NCBI RefSeq assembly: GCF_007679965.1
Contig: NZ_VEHL01000001.1
Location: forward strand, 1,054,001-1,118,000
DNA length: 64,000 bases
Direction: 5' to 3'
DNA from: Bordetella genomosp. 13
GTDB taxonomy: Bacteria; Pseudomonadota; Gammaproteobacteria; Burkholderiales; Burkholderiaceae_B
Part shown: positions 8,757 to 19,240 of the stretch, one piece after another
How the letters are laid out: the number at the start of each line of letters is the position of its first letter
How positions within the stretch are numbered: the first letter of the stretch is position 1
Notes under the pieces: model-generated
Database searches by the model: none
Told to the model about the DNA's origin: nothing
What the model saw: the letters and a program-made list of their open reading frames with translations, nothing else
Position numbers and translations under genes: made by a program

Positions 8757-11633
8757 TTATTTCCCGCTGAGCGCCGCTTCGTTCTCGCGGGCCCGTTCGC
8801 GCAGCAGCTTTTCCTGGATGTCGGAGAAGCGCGTCCATTGGCGCTGCCACTCGGAAGGCTGCGACACGCGGGTCACCTGCACGGCCGTCACCTTGTACTC
8901 GGGGCAATTGGTGGCCCAGTCCGAGTTGTCGGTGGTGACGACGTTGGCGCCCGACTCGGGAAAGTGGAACGTGGTGTATACCACGCCCGGCTGCACCCGG
9001 TCGGTGATGATGGCGCGCAGCACCGTCTGGCCGGCCCGGCTCTGTATGCCAACCCAGTCGCCGTCGGCCACGCCGCGGTCCTCGGCATCCTGCGGATGCA
9101 GCTCGAGCAGATCCTCGCTGTGCCAGGCCACGTTGGGCGTGCGGCGCGTCTGCGCGCCCACGTTGTACTGGGACAGGATGCGGCCCGTGGTCAGCAGCAG
9201 CGGGAACTTGCGGGTGCTGCGCTCGTCCGTCGGGATGTACTGCGTGATCATGAACTTGCCCTTGCCGCGCACGAAGTGGTCGATGTGCATGGTGGGCGTG
9301 CCCTCGGGCGCATCGTCGTTGCACGGCCATTGCAGGCTGCCCAGGCGCTCGAGCTTCTCGTACGTCACGCCCGCGAAAGTCGGCGTCAGGCGCGCGATCT
9401 CTTCCATGATCTGGCGCGGATGCGTGTAGTCCATGCGGTAGCCCAGCGCGTTGGACAGCGCCACCGTCACTTCCCAGTCCGCCTTGCCGTTCTTGGGCTC
9501 CATCACCTTGCGCACGCGCGAGATGCGGCGCTCGGCGTTGGTGAACGTGCCGTCCTTCTCCAGGAACGACGAGCCCGGCAGGAACACGTGGGCGTACTTC
9601 GCGGTCTCGTTCAGGAACAGGTCCTGCACCACGATGCATTCCATCGAGGCCAGCGCGGCCGCCACGTGCTGTGTGTTGGGGTCGGACTGCACGATGTCCT
9701 CGCCCTGGCAGTACAGGCCCTTGAAGCTGCCGCCCAGCGCGGCCTCGAACATGTTGGGAATGCGCAGGCCCGGTTCGGGCTGCAGCGTCACGCCCCAGGC
9801 CTGTTCGAACTGGCCGCGCACCACGTCGTCGGAGATGTGGCGATAGCCCGGCAGTTCGTGCGGGAACGAGCCCATGTCGCACGAACCCTGCACGTTGTTC
9901 TGGCCGCGCAGCGGGTTCACGCCCACGCCCTCGCGGCCGACGTTGCCGGTGGCCATGGCCAGGTTGGCGATGCCCATCACGGTGGTCGAGCCCTGGCTGT
10001 GTTCCGTCACGCCCAGGCCGTAGTAGATGGAGCCGTTGCCACCCGTGGCGTACAGGCGGGCCGCGCCGCGCACGGCCTCGGCCGGCACGCCGGTGGTGGC
10101 CTCCATGGCCTCGGGCGAGTTCTCGGGGCGCGACACGAATTCGCGCCATTCGTTGAAGGCCTTGGGTTCGCAGCGCTCGGCCACGTAGGCTTCGTCGATC
10201 AGGCCCTCGGTGGCGATGACGTGCGCCAGCGAAGACAGCAGCGCCACGTTGGTGCCGGGCCGCACCTGCAGGTGGTAATCGGCCTTGATGTGCGGCGAGC
10301 TGACCAGCTCGATGCGGCGCGGATCGATCACGATCAGCTTGGCGCCCTGGCGCAGGCGCCGCTTCAGGCGCGAGGCGAACACCGGGTGGCCGCTGCTGGG
10401 ATTGGCGCCCATCACGATGACCACGTCGGTGTGCATCACCGAGTCGAAGGTCTGCGTGCCGGCCGATTCGCCCAGCGTCTGCTTCAGGCCATAGCCCGTG
10501 GGCGAATGGCACACCCGCGCGCAGGTGTCGACGTTGTTGGTGCCGAAGGCCGCGCGCACCAGCTTCTGCACCAGCCAGGTCTCTTCGTTGGTGCAGCGCG
10601 ACGAGGTGATGCCGCCGATGGCGTCGCGGCCGTGCTCGCCCTGGATGCGACGGAACTCCGACGCCGCGTAATTGATGGCCTCGTCCCACGACACTTCCTG
10701 CCACGGGTCGCTGATGTGCTTGCGGATCATGGGCTTCAACACGCGTTCCTTGTGCGTGGTGTAGCCCCAGGCGAAGCGTCCCTTCACGCACGAGTGGCCT
10801 CGGTTGGCCTGGCCGTCCTTCCACGGCACCATGCGCACCACTTCCTGGCCCTTCATGTCGACCTTGAAGGCGCAGCCCACGCCGCAATAGGCGCAGGTGG
10901 TGACCACCGAGTGCTCGGCCTGGCCCATCATGATGACGGTCTTTTCCTGCAGCGTGGACGTCGGACAGGCCTGCACGCAGGCGCCGCACGACACGCATTC
11001 GCTGTCCAGGAAGGACTGGCTCTGGCCCGGCGACACGCGCGACTCGAAGCCCTTGCCCGAGATGGTCAGCGCGAAGGTGCCCTGCGTTTCCTCGCAGGCG
11101 CGCACGCAGCGGTTGCAGACGATGCACTTGGACGGGTCGTACGAGAAGTACGGATTCGATTCGTCCTTGGCGTCGTCCAGGTGGTTGGCGCCGTCGTAGC
11201 CGTAGCGCACGTTGCGCAGGCCCACCACGCCGGCCATGTCCTGCAGTTCGCAGTCGCCGTTGGCCGGGCAGGTCAGGCAGTCCAGCGGGTGGTCGGAGAT
11301 GTACAGCTCCATCACGCCGCGGCGCAGCTCGTGCAGCTTGGGCGTCTCGGTGTAGACGATCATGCCGTCTTCGGCGGGCGTGGTGCACGAGGCCGGATAG
11401 CCGCGCCGGCCGTCGATCTGCACCAGGCACAGGCGGCACGAACCGAAGGCCTCCAGGCTGTCGGTGGCGCACAGCTTGGGGATGTTGATGCCGGCCTCGG
11501 CGGCCGCGCGCATCACCGATGTGCCTTCGGGCACCGAGATTTCCTGGCCGTCGATGGTCAGGGTGACGAGCTTTTCGGAGACGCGGGCCGGGGTGCCCAG
11601 GTCGCGCTCGCGCTTGATGACGGTTTCGAGCAT
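8757..11633 (-). CDS. fdsA: NAD-dependent formate dehydrogenase, catalytic alpha subunit
   Basis: A 958-residue molybdopterin enzyme that oxidises formate to CO2 in the cytoplasm. The N-terminal region is NuoG-like. It has a [2Fe-2S] site (Cys55, 66, 69, 83), a His115/Cys119/122/128 cluster and two ferredoxin-type [4Fe-4S] sites (Cys170-180 and Cys213-223). The Mo domain begins with CAYCGVGC...SCVKGRF (Cys247, 250, 254, 282). The Mo ligand is Cys375 in RVCHSPTGYG, encoded by a normal cysteine codon, so it is not a selenoprotein. The start at 11633 has AAGGAG upstream; an in-frame ATG 12 codons earlier is less likely. Confidence 0.95.
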   Translation of the reverse strand: MLETVIKRERDLGTPARVSEKLVTLTIDGQEISVPEGTSVMRAAAEAGINIPKLCATDSLEAFGSCRLCLVQIDGRRGYPASCTTPAEDGMIVYTETPKLHELRRGVMELYISDHPLDCLTCPANGDCELQDMAGVVGLRNVRYGYDGANHLDDAKDESNPYFSYDPSKCIVCNRCVRACEETQGTFALTISGKGFESRVSPGQSQSFLDSECVSCGACVQACPTSTLQEKTVIMMGQAEHSVVTTCAYCGVGCAFKVDMKGQEVVRMVPWKDGQANRGHSCVKGRFAWGYTTHKERVLKPMIRKHISDPWQEVSWDEAINYAASEFRRIQGEHGRDAIGGITSSRCTNEETWLVQKLVRAAFGTNNVDTCARVCHSPTGYGLKQTLGESAGTQTFDSVMHTDVVIVMGANPSSGHPVFASRLKRRLRQGAKLIVIDPRRIELVSSPHIKADYHLQVRPGTNVALLSSLAHVIATEGLIDEAYVAERCEPKAFNEWREFVSRPENSPEAMEATTGVPAEAVRGAARLYATGGNGSIYYGLGVTEHSQGSTTVMGIANLAMATGNVGREGVGVNPLRGQNNVQGSCDMGSFPHELPGYRHISDDVVRGQFEQAWGVTLQPEPGLRIPNMFEAALGGSFKGLYCQGEDIVQSDPNTQHVAAALASMECIVVQDLFLNETAKYAHVFLPGSSFLEKDGTFTNAERRISRVRKVMEPKNGKADWEVTVALSNALGYRMDYTHPRQIMEEIARLTPTFAGVTYEKLERLGSLQWPCNDDAPEGTPTMHIDHFVRGKGKFMITQYIPTDERSTRKFPLLLTTGRILSQYNVGAQTRRTPNVAWHSEDLLELHPQDAEDRGVADGDWVGIQSRAGQTVLRAIITDRVQPGVVYTTFHFPESGANVVTTDNSDWATNCPEYKVTAVQVTRVSQPSEWQRQWTRFSDIQEKLLRERARENEAALSGK

Positions 11634-11646
11634 GGCGTGCTCTCCT

Positions 11647-13218
11647 TCAGGCCGCCGCCGTGGCGGCATGGTCGGCGGACACGCCGAAGTCTTCGGGGAA
11701 GTGGTTCAGCGCGGACAGCACCGGATACGGCGCCATGCCGCCCAGCGCGCACAGCGAGCCGCCCAGCATGGTGTCGCACAGGTCGCGCAGCAGATGTACC
11801 TGCTGTTCGCGCGCGGGGCCGCCGGCGGCGATCCTGTCCAGCGTCTCGACGCCGCGCGTCGAGCCGATGCGGCAGGGCGTGCACTTGCCGCACGATTCGA
11901 CCGCGCAGAACTCCATCGCGTAGCGCGCCATGCGCAGCATGTCGACGCTGTCGTCGAACGCCACCAGGCCGCCGTGGCCGATCATGGCGGACACCTTGGC
12001 GTAGGCTTCGTAGTCCAGCGGCACGTCCCATTGCGACTCGGGCAGGTAGGCGCCCAGCGGGCCGCCCACCTGCACCGCGCGCAGCGGCCGGCCGGTGGCG
12101 CTGCCGCCGCCGAAGTCGTAGAGCAGTTCGCGCAGCGTCAGGCCGAAGGCCTTCTCGACCAGCCCGCCCTGCTTCAGGTTGCCGGCCAGCTGGAAGGGCA
12201 GGGTGCCCTGCGAGCGGCCCACGCCGTAGTCGCGGTAGAACTGCGCGCCGCGCGCCAGGATGATGGGCACGGAGGCCAGCGAGATCACGTTGTTGATGAC
12301 GGTGGGCTTGCCGAACAGGCCGCTGATGGCGGGCAGCGGCGGCTTGGCGCGCACCACGCCGCGCTTGCCTTCCAGGCTTTCCAGCAGCGAGGTCTCTTCG
12401 CCGCAGATGTAGGCGCCCGCGCCCTTGCGCACTTCCAGGTCGAAGCGCCGGCCGCTGCCGTGCGCGTCCTGGCCCAGCCAGCCCGCGTCGCGGGCGCGTT
12501 CGATGGCGGCTTCCAGGGCGGCGATGGCGTGCGGGTATTCGGAGCGCACGTAGATATAGCCCAGCGTGGCGCCCACGGCCAGGCCGGCGATGGTCATGCC
12601 CTCGATCAGCACGTAGGGATCGCCTTCCATCAGCAGGCGGTCGGCGAAGGTGCCCGAGTCGCCCTCGTCCGCATTGCACACGATGTACTTCTGGTCGGCG
12701 GGCGAGGACAGCACCGTCTTCCACTTGATGCCCGTGGGAAACGCCGCGCCGCCGCGGCCGCGCAGGCCGGAGCCGGTGACCTCATCGACGATCTGCTGCG
12801 GCGTCATGCCCAGCGCGCGCCGTACGCCCTGCATGCCGCCGTGCGCGAGGTAGTCCTCGGTGGACAGCGGATCGGTGATGCCCACGCGCGCGAAGGTCAG
12901 GCGTTCCTGCTTCTTCAGGTACGGAATGTCTTCGGTAGGCCCGTGGCCCAGCGCATGCGCGCCGCCCGAAAGCCAGCCGGCGTCGAACAGCGCGGGCACG
13001 TCCTCGGGCTGCACGGGGCCGTAGGCGACGCGGCCTTGCGGCGTGGCCACTTCCACCAGGGGTTCCAGCCACAACAGGCCGCGCGAACCATTGCGCACCA
13101 GGGTCACGGCCTGGCCGCGGCGCTGCGCTTCCTGTTCGATGGCTTGCGCGACCGCATCGGCGTCCATGGCCAGCGCGGCGGCATCCCGCGGAATGTAGAG
13201 AGTGATGGGTGCGTTCAC
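11647..13218 (-). CDS. fdsB: NAD-dependent formate dehydrogenase, beta subunit (NAD/FMN)
   Basis: A 523-residue NuoF-like flavoprotein that passes electrons from FdsA to NAD+. It has the glycine-rich NADH-binding GLRGRGGAAFPTG (residues 151-163), the FMN site GAGAYICGEETSLLESLEG (267-285) and the [4Fe-4S] ligands Cys443, 446, 449 and 490 in ESCGKCTPCR and SLCALGG. The start is GTG at 13218. The stop precedes the fdsA ATG by only 13 bases. The N-terminal 110 residues are a divergent thioredoxin-like region, as in other FdsB proteins. Confidence 0.94.
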   Translation of the reverse strand: MNAPITLYIPRDAAALAMDADAVAQAIEQEAQRRGQAVTLVRNGSRGLLWLEPLVEVATPQGRVAYGPVQPEDVPALFDAGWLSGGAHALGHGPTEDIPYLKKQERLTFARVGITDPLSTEDYLAHGGMQGVRRALGMTPQQIVDEVTGSGLRGRGGAAFPTGIKWKTVLSSPADQKYIVCNADEGDSGTFADRLLMEGDPYVLIEGMTIAGLAVGATLGYIYVRSEYPHAIAALEAAIERARDAGWLGQDAHGSGRRFDLEVRKGAGAYICGEETSLLESLEGKRGVVRAKPPLPAISGLFGKPTVINNVISLASVPIILARGAQFYRDYGVGRSQGTLPFQLAGNLKQGGLVEKAFGLTLRELLYDFGGGSATGRPLRAVQVGGPLGAYLPESQWDVPLDYEAYAKVSAMIGHGGLVAFDDSVDMLRMARYAMEFCAVESCGKCTPCRIGSTRGVETLDRIAAGGPAREQQVHLLRDLCDTMLGGSLCALGGMAPYPVLSALNHFPEDFGVSADHAATAAA

Positions 13219-13330
13219 AGGGGGGCCCTCCCGTTGCGGCGCGGACAGTGTCCGAGGGCGGCTTCCGCGAGGCGGGCATCTGCGATGCCGACGGCCGCGC
13301 CGCCGCCGCAGGTGGGACGGTTCGGCATGT

Positions 13331-13894
13331 TCATTGCACGGCCTCCGTGTCGCGGGCCGACTGCAGCAGCCTGTCCAGCTTGGCCGGCGTGACGCGCGCG
13401 TGCGGCCGGCCGTCCAGCATCACCGCGGGCGACTGGGCGCACAGGCCCAGGCAATACACGGGTTCGAGCGTGAACGCGCCGTCGCCGCTGGTGGCGTGGA
13501 AGTCGCAGCCCAGGCGCTGCCGCGCATGCTCGGCCAGGTGTTCCGCGCCCAGGGCCTGACAGGACTCGGCGCGGCACACTTCCAGCGTGTGACGGCCGTG
13601 GGGTGCCAGGCGGAAGTGCGGATAGAAGGTGATGACGCCATGCACTTCGGCCCGCGACAGGTGCAGCGCCTCGGCGATCAGCGGCACGGTCTCGGGCGGG
13701 ATACAGCCCAGTTCTTCCTGGATGCCGTGCAGGATGGGCAGCAGGGCGCCGGGCTGGTCTTTCAGCCGCGCCAGGACACGGGCGGCGGCGGCGATTGGCG
13801 CGGATGCGGACGACTGGGCATTCGCCAGGGACTGGGGACCCCCGCGGGCGCCACCGTTGGACGAGAGATCGGACTTGGCCTCGCGCTGGCGCAT
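13331..13894 (-). CDS. fdsG: NAD-dependent formate dehydrogenase, gamma subunit
   Basis: A 187-residue NuoE-like [2Fe-2S] protein and first gene of the fds operon. Cluster ligands are Cys107 and Cys112 (CRAESC) and Cys148 and Cys152 (CLGLC). The first 30 residues are a low-complexity Ser/Ala/Gly extension. The ATG at 13894 has AAGGAGA upstream. A 112-base gap with no recognisable gene separates it from fdsB. Transcription probably starts in the 160-base divergent region shared with the regulator at 14055. Confidence 0.93.
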   Translation of the reverse strand: MRQREAKSDLSSNGGARGGPQSLANAQSSASAPIAAAARVLARLKDQPGALLPILHGIQEELGCIPPETVPLIAEALHLSRAEVHGVITFYPHFRLAPHGRHTLEVCRAESCQALGAEHLAEHARQRLGCDFHATSGDGAFTLEPVYCLGLCAQSPAVMLDGRPHARVTPAKLDRLLQSARDTEAVQ

Positions 13895-13966
13895 GGCGTG
13901 TCTCCTTGTATGGCCCGCTTCAAGAGGGGGCCTGTTTCGTGATTGCCTTGGGAGGCGTGCGTGATT

Positions 13967-14036
13967 AATATGTTTTGAAAGACATATTTATTCGCACAAA
14001 ACTCCGGTGGCGCTAACTCTAATCCTGAAATTTCAG
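13967..14036. promoter_or_regulatory. Candidate operators between fdsG and its divergent regulator
   Basis: Two palindromes sit in the AT-rich divergent region. One has perfect 7-bp arms, AATATGT at 13967-13973 and ACATATT at 13982-13988, around an 8-base spacer. The other is the perfect 12-mer CTGAAATTTCAG at 14025-14036. The base composition contrasts sharply with the surrounding GC-rich genes. By analogy with LysR-type regulation of fds operons, these are plausible binding sites for the product of the gene at 14055; this is an inference from position and symmetry only. Confidence 0.5.
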
Positions 14037-14054
14037 CGTCTCAATAAGAAATAA

Positions 14055-15164
14055 ATGACATATAAGTTCCAGTTGGGCCTGCGTCCGCAATGGCTTCTGT
14101 CCGGCGCGCCCGGAGACGGCGACCTGCCGCTGCAGGACGTGCTGGCCCTGCTGTCGGCCATCGACGCCACCGGCAACATTGCCGGCGCCTGCCGCGCCTG
14201 CGGGTTGTCCTACCGGCACGCCTGGGGCGTGCTGCGCCGCTTCGAGGGCATCTTCGGCACGCAGCTGCTGATCACGCGGCGGCGCCAGGGCACGCAGCTG
14301 TCCGAGTTCGCGCAGCGCCTGCTGTGGGCCAACCGCCGCATCGAGGCGCGGCTGATGCCCACGCTGGAAAGCATGGCGTCCGAACTGCAGGAAGAGCTGC
14401 AGCGCCTGCTGCCGCAGAGCGGTCCGCACCTGCGCCTGCACGCCAGCCACGGCTTCGCCGTCGAGGCACTGATGCAGCACATGAGCGGCCGCAGCCCTGG
14501 CATGGAGCTGCGCTACCGCACCGCCATCGAGGCGCTGGCCTCGCTCGAGCGGCGCGAGTGCGACCTGGCGGGCTTCCAGATTCCCTGCGGCGATTTCGAG
14601 GCCGCCATCATGGCGCGCTATGCCGCCTGGCTGGACCCCGACGACTACATGCTGATCCACCTGGCCACGCGCAGCACGGGCTTGTTCGTGCAGCCGGGCA
14701 ATCCCAAGCACATCGACGGCATGGCGGACCTGGCGCGCCCCGACGTGCGCTTCGTCAACCGCCAGATCGGCTCCAGCACGCGCTATCTGGTGGGCGTGAT
14801 GCTGGAACGCGCGGGCGTGTCGATCAGCCAGGTGCAGGGTTACGAGACCAACGAGTTCACCCACATGGCGATCGCGGCGCATATCGCCAGCGGCATGGCC
14901 GACACGGGCGTGGGGGTGGAGACCGCGGCGTGGCGCTTCGGCCTGGATTTCATCCCGCTGGCGCACGAGCGCTATTTCTTTGCCATCCGCAAGGTGTCCC
15001 TGGATACGCCGGCCATGCAGGACTTGCTGGCGATCATGCAGAGTCCGGAGTACGTGGGGTACGTGGGGCAACTGGTCGGCTACGACGCGTCCGAGACCGG
15101 GCGGTTGCAGACGATACGCGACGCGTTTCCCGAGGATCGCTCCTTTGGGCGCAAGGCATCCTGA
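14055..15164 (+). CDS. ModE/LysR-like HTH regulator with substrate-binding domain (probable fds regulator)
   Basis: A 369-residue protein. Residues 25-100 form a winged HTH of the ModE/LysR kind (DVLALLSAIDATGNIAGACR, SYRHAWGVLRRFE, LLITRRRQGTQLSEFAQRLL). Residues 125-350 resemble a periplasmic-binding-protein-like domain (LRLHASHGFAVEALM, DLAGFQIP, VRFVNRQIGSSTRYLV) related to molybdate/PBP-like sensors. It is divergent from the formate dehydrogenase operon and upstream of Mo-cofactor genes, so control of fds by formate or by molybdate/cofactor status is likely. The ATG at 14055 has only a weak ribosome site. It may correspond to FdsR of other betaproteobacteria. Confidence 0.8.
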   Translation: MTYKFQLGLRPQWLLSGAPGDGDLPLQDVLALLSAIDATGNIAGACRACGLSYRHAWGVLRRFEGIFGTQLLITRRRQGTQLSEFAQRLLWANRRIEARLMPTLESMASELQEELQRLLPQSGPHLRLHASHGFAVEALMQHMSGRSPGMELRYRTAIEALASLERRECDLAGFQIPCGDFEAAIMARYAAWLDPDDYMLIHLATRSTGLFVQPGNPKHIDGMADLARPDVRFVNRQIGSSTRYLVGVMLERAGVSISQVQGYETNEFTHMAIAAHIASGMADTGVGVETAAWRFGLDFIPLAHERYFFAIRKVSLDTPAMQDLLAIMQSPEYVGYVGQLVGYDASETGRLQTIRDAFPEDRSFGRKAS

Positions 15165-15188
15165 GGTCCGCCGCGATATGATCTCCGT

Positions 15189-16305
<1,117 letters not shown>

Positions 16306-16313
<8 letters not shown>

Positions 16314-16920
16314 GCCAGGCACCGCCACGGCGGGCATCGGCGGGCTGATCCTGGCCGGCGGGCGCGGTTCGCGGCTGGGCCAGGCCGACAAGGGGTGGGT
16401 GGAACTGGCCGGCGCGCCGCTGGTGCGCCATGTGGCGCGGCGCCTGGCGCCGCAGGTCGATGCGCTGCTGATCAGCGCCAATCGCAATCTCGAACGCTAT
16501 GCCGCACTGGGCCGCGTGCTGGCCGACGATGTCGCGCTGCCCGCCTGGTCCGGCCCACTGGCCGGCATCGCGGCGGGCCTGGCGGCATGGCAGGGCCGCT
16601 GGCTGGTCACGGCCTCATGCGATACGCCTTTTTTGCCGACAGACCTCGCGGCGCGCCTGGTGCGGGCGGCCGACGACCGTGGCGTGCCCCTTGCGGTGGC
16701 GTGCGCGGGCGGTCGCCGCCATTCCGTCTGCATGGCGGTGCGCACGGACCAGGCAAAAGGGTTGCACGATTTCCTGGCGGCGGGCGACCGCAAGGTGGAG
16801 CGATGGCAGCAGGATGCGGGCGCCATCGACGTCGACTTCGACGATGCCGCGCCGCATGCCTTCCTGAACATCAATACGCCGGAAGATCTCGAGGACGCCG
16901 CGCGTCTTGTCGGCGGCTAG
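16306..16920 (+). CDS. mobA: Molybdenum cofactor guanylyltransferase
   Basis: A 204-residue enzyme that attaches GMP to molybdopterin, giving the (bis-)MGD cofactor needed by FdsA. The nucleotide-binding [21 protein letters not shown] (residues about 14-34) and [12 protein letters not shown] and [10 protein letters not shown] blocks are diagnostic. It starts with GTG at 16306, eight bases inside the end of moaA, so the two are translationally coupled. Length and motifs look complete. Confidence 0.93.
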
Positions 16921-16951
16921 CGCACGCGGCTGCGATCAGCGACGTGCCAGC

Positions 16952-16974
16952 CATGCCGGTCACGTCCCGGCATG
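16952..16974. terminator. GC-rich hairpin between convergent mobA and moeA
   Basis: Perfect 8-bp arms CATGCCGG and CCGGCATG flank a 7-base loop in the 107-base gap between the converging mobA and moeA genes. There is no T-run on either side, so it would not be a standard intrinsic terminator, but position suggests a bidirectional transcription block or 3'-end stabiliser. Confidence 0.4.
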
Positions 16975-17027
16975 CCGCGAACGACGCATCGGCATGCGCG
17001 CCGCCCGCCGTGCCGACGGGGTGCCCG

Positions 17028-18236
17028 TCACGCCAGCCAGTGCTTCAGGTCGTAGTACGGCACCTGCGCGCCGTCCTGCACCATCACGTCGGCCGGCAGG
17101 CGCGCCAGGCCATCGGCCCACGGCAGCGAACTGATCACGCCGGACCCTTGATGCCCGTAAGGCGTCAGCTCCATGCCGCCGTCGGGCAGCGGGCGGGCCT
17201 GCACGCGCACGAACTCTTCGCGGCTGTCCTGGCGGGGCCGCTCGGTGCGCAGCGTGGCGCGCGGCAGCGGAGGATGGATCTCGGCGCGGCCCTGCATGCG
17301 CCGCAGCATGGGCGACACCAGCACGGCAAAGACCGCATAGGCCGACACGGGATTGCCCGGCAGGCACACCAGCGGCGTGCCGTCGATGCGCGCCAGCGCC
17401 ACCGGCTTGCCGGGCTTCATGCGCACCTTCCACAACGCCAGGTCGCCGCCCAGAGCCTCGATGGCGGGCTTGACCAGGTCTTTCTCGCCCACGGACACGC
17501 CGCCCACGCTGAGCACCAGGTCGCAATCGTCCACCAGCGTCTGCAGCGCGGCCTGCAGGTCGGCCTCGTCGTCGCGCGCATGCAGGGCATGCGTCAGTTC
17601 GGCGCCGATGCCGCGCACCAGCGCGCCCAGCATGCTGGCGTTCGAGTTGTAGATCTGCTGCGTCTGGCGCGCCGCGCCGGGGGGCACCAGTTCGTCGCCG
17701 GTGGTCAGCACGCCCACGCGCAGCCGGGCGTAAACGGGCACGTCGGCCAGGCCCTGCGACGCCAGCAGCGCGACGTGCGCGGCCTGCAGCACGGTGCCCG
17801 CGGCCAGCAGCGGCCGGCCGGCATGGGTGTCCTCGCCGCGGCGGCGGATGTGCTGCCCCAAGGCGCGCGGCGCCTCGGTGATCTCGACGTGGCCGTCGGC
17901 CTCGCGCGCGTCCTCCTGCATGATGACGGTGTCGGCGCCGTCGGGAATCAGGCTGCCGGTGAACAGCCGCGCCGCCTGGCCGGCGGCCAGCGGCTGCGGC
18001 ATGTCGCCCGCGTAGACGCGCTGCTGGACGGGCAGGCGCGCGCCGGGCCGGTAGTCGGCATGGCGGATGGCATAGCCGTCCATGGCGCTGTTGTCCGCCG
18101 GCGGCAGGTCCAGCGTGGCGTCCAGCGAGACGGCCAGCACGCGGCCCGGCGCATCGGCCAGCGAGACGGTTTCCGTGCGGGTGGGGGCGGGCGCGGCGTC
18201 GGCCAGCCGGGCCTGCGCCTGATCGAATTCGAGCAT
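17028..18236 (-). CDS. moeA: Molybdopterin molybdenumtransferase
   Basis: A 402-residue MoeA, which inserts molybdate into adenylated molybdopterin. Visible blocks are LPPADNSAMDGYAI (residues about 43-56), RLFTGSLIPDGADTVIMQE, RRRGEDTHAG, VGVLTTGDELV, the MPT-binding VLSVGGVSVGEKDLVKPAIE and the CLPGNPVSAYAVF loop near residue 305. The ATG at 18236 gives the standard N-terminus. It is the last gene of the moaC-moaD-moaE-moaB-moeA strand. Confidence 0.94.
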   Translation of the reverse strand: MLEFDQAQARLADAAPAPTRTETVSLADAPGRVLAVSLDATLDLPPADNSAMDGYAIRHADYRPGARLPVQQRVYAGDMPQPLAAGQAARLFTGSLIPDGADTVIMQEDAREADGHVEITEAPRALGQHIRRRGEDTHAGRPLLAAGTVLQAAHVALLASQGLADVPVYARLRVGVLTTGDELVPPGAARQTQQIYNSNASMLGALVRGIGAELTHALHARDDEADLQAALQTLVDDCDLVLSVGGVSVGEKDLVKPAIEALGGDLALWKVRMKPGKPVALARIDGTPLVCLPGNPVSAYAVFAVLVSPMLRRMQGRAEIHPPLPRATLRTERPRQDSREEFVRVQARPLPDGGMELTPYGHQGSGVISSLPWADGLARLPADVMVQDGAQVPYYDLKHWLA

Positions 18237-18244
18237 GGAGAAAC

Positions 18245-18760
18245 CTAGGCCGCGTTGGCGCGGCGGTGCAGGTGGGTGGCGAAGTTGCAGGGCTTGTAGC
18301 TGCTGTCCAGCTGCTCGCGGATGATCTGGGTCCAGGCCATCTCGCAGGCGTGGTTCGATCCGGGCATGCAGAAGATCACCGTATCGTTGGCGTAGCCGGC
18401 CAGCGCCCGAGACTGGATGGTCGAACTGCCGACGTCGGCGTACGACAGCTGGCGAAAGAGTTCGCCGAAGCCGGTGATCTCCTTGTCGAACAGCGGCGCC
18501 ACCGCTTCCGGCAGCGAGTTCTTGTGCGAGAAGCCCGTGCCGCCCGTGGTCAGGATGACCTGCACCGCGGGGTCGGCGATCCAGTCGCTGATGACCCGGC
18601 GGATCTGGTAGATGTTCTCGGGCACGATCTCGCGCCGGACGCACAGGTGGCCGGCATGCGCCACGTTCTGCGCCAGCAGGTTGCCCGAGGTGTCGTCGCC
18701 GGCGGTGCGCGTATCGCTGACCGTCATGATGGCGCAGCCCAGCTTGATGGGGTCTGTCAT
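18245..18760 (-). CDS. moaB: Molybdenum cofactor biosynthesis protein B
   Basis: A 171-residue MoaB/MogA-fold protein that binds molybdopterin and probably adenylates it ahead of MoeA. The signature TTGGTGFSHKNSLPEAVAPLFDKE lies near residues 71-94, and a second family block near residues 110-122 reads VGSSTIQSRALAG. PGSNHACEMAW follows. The ATG at 18760 overlaps the stop codon of moaE, and moeA starts eight bases after its own stop, so the genes form one compact operon. Confidence 0.93.
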   Translation of the reverse strand: MTDPIKLGCAIMTVSDTRTAGDDTSGNLLAQNVAHAGHLCVRREIVPENIYQIRRVISDWIADPAVQVILTTGGTGFSHKNSLPEAVAPLFDKEITGFGELFRQLSYADVGSSTIQSRALAGYANDTVIFCMPGSNHACEMAWTQIIREQLDSSYKPCNFATHLHRRANAA

Positions 18761-19236
18761 TGTTCTTCCTTGGGGGAGGCGCCGGCGTCCCATGCCTGGG
18801 TCCGGTCGTCGTCGGCCTGGCGCTGCTCGACCCAGAACTGCTTGCCGGAGGACAGGGTCTCGCGCTTCCAGAAGGGCGCGCGCGTCTTCAGCGCGTCGAT
18901 GATGTATTCGCAGCCGCGGAAGGCGTCGCCGCGGTGCGCGCTGGCGGCGGCGACGAACACGATCTGGGCCTCGCGGGACAGGGCGCCAACGCGATGCACG
19001 ATGACCGTGCCGGCCAGGTTCCAGCGCTGGCGCGCGGTGGCGGCGATGGCTTCCAGCTCGCGCTCGCACATGCCCGGATAGTGTTCCAGGTAGAGCGTCT
19101 CGGTGGGCTGGCCGGGCGAGAAATCGCGCACGTAGCCCGTGAACGTGACCAGCGCGCCCGCCTGCGCACCCGTGCGGGCGCGCAGTTCGGCCGCCAGCGC
19201 GGCCGTGTCGAAATCGGCTTCCTGCACCAGGATCAT
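18757..19236 (-). CDS. moaE: Molybdopterin synthase catalytic subunit
   Basis: A 159-residue MoaE that, with the sulfur carrier MoaD, puts two sulfurs into cPMP to make molybdopterin. Family blocks are GALVTFTGYVRDFS (residues about 27-40), LEHYPGMCERELE, VHRVG and AAASAHRGDAF, and KTRAPFWKRE, which holds the active-site lysine region. The C-terminal 20 residues are an acidic tail. The stop overlaps the moaB start and the moaD stop lies four bases upstream. Confidence 0.94.
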   Translation of the reverse strand: MILVQEADFDTAALAAELRARTGAQAGALVTFTGYVRDFSPGQPTETLYLEHYPGMCERELEAIAATARQRWNLAGTVIVHRVGALSREAQIVFVAAASAHRGDAFRGCEYIIDALKTRAPFWKRETLSSGKQFWVEQRQADDDRTQAWDAGASPKEEQ

Positions 19237-19240
19237 GGCG

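Noticed and set aside
10500-10530. Possible selenocysteine codon at the FdsA active site
   Set aside because: The Mo-ligand codon is an ordinary cysteine codon and the frame has no internal TGA.
7944-12263. Very long forward open reading frame across fdhD and fdsA
   Set aside because: It is antisense to genes with clear families, has no recognisable domain and is typical GC-rich shadow coding.
13219-13330. 112-base gap inside the fds operon as a possible small gene or regulatory RNA
   Set aside because: No start with ribosome site, no stable structure and no recognisable motif was found.
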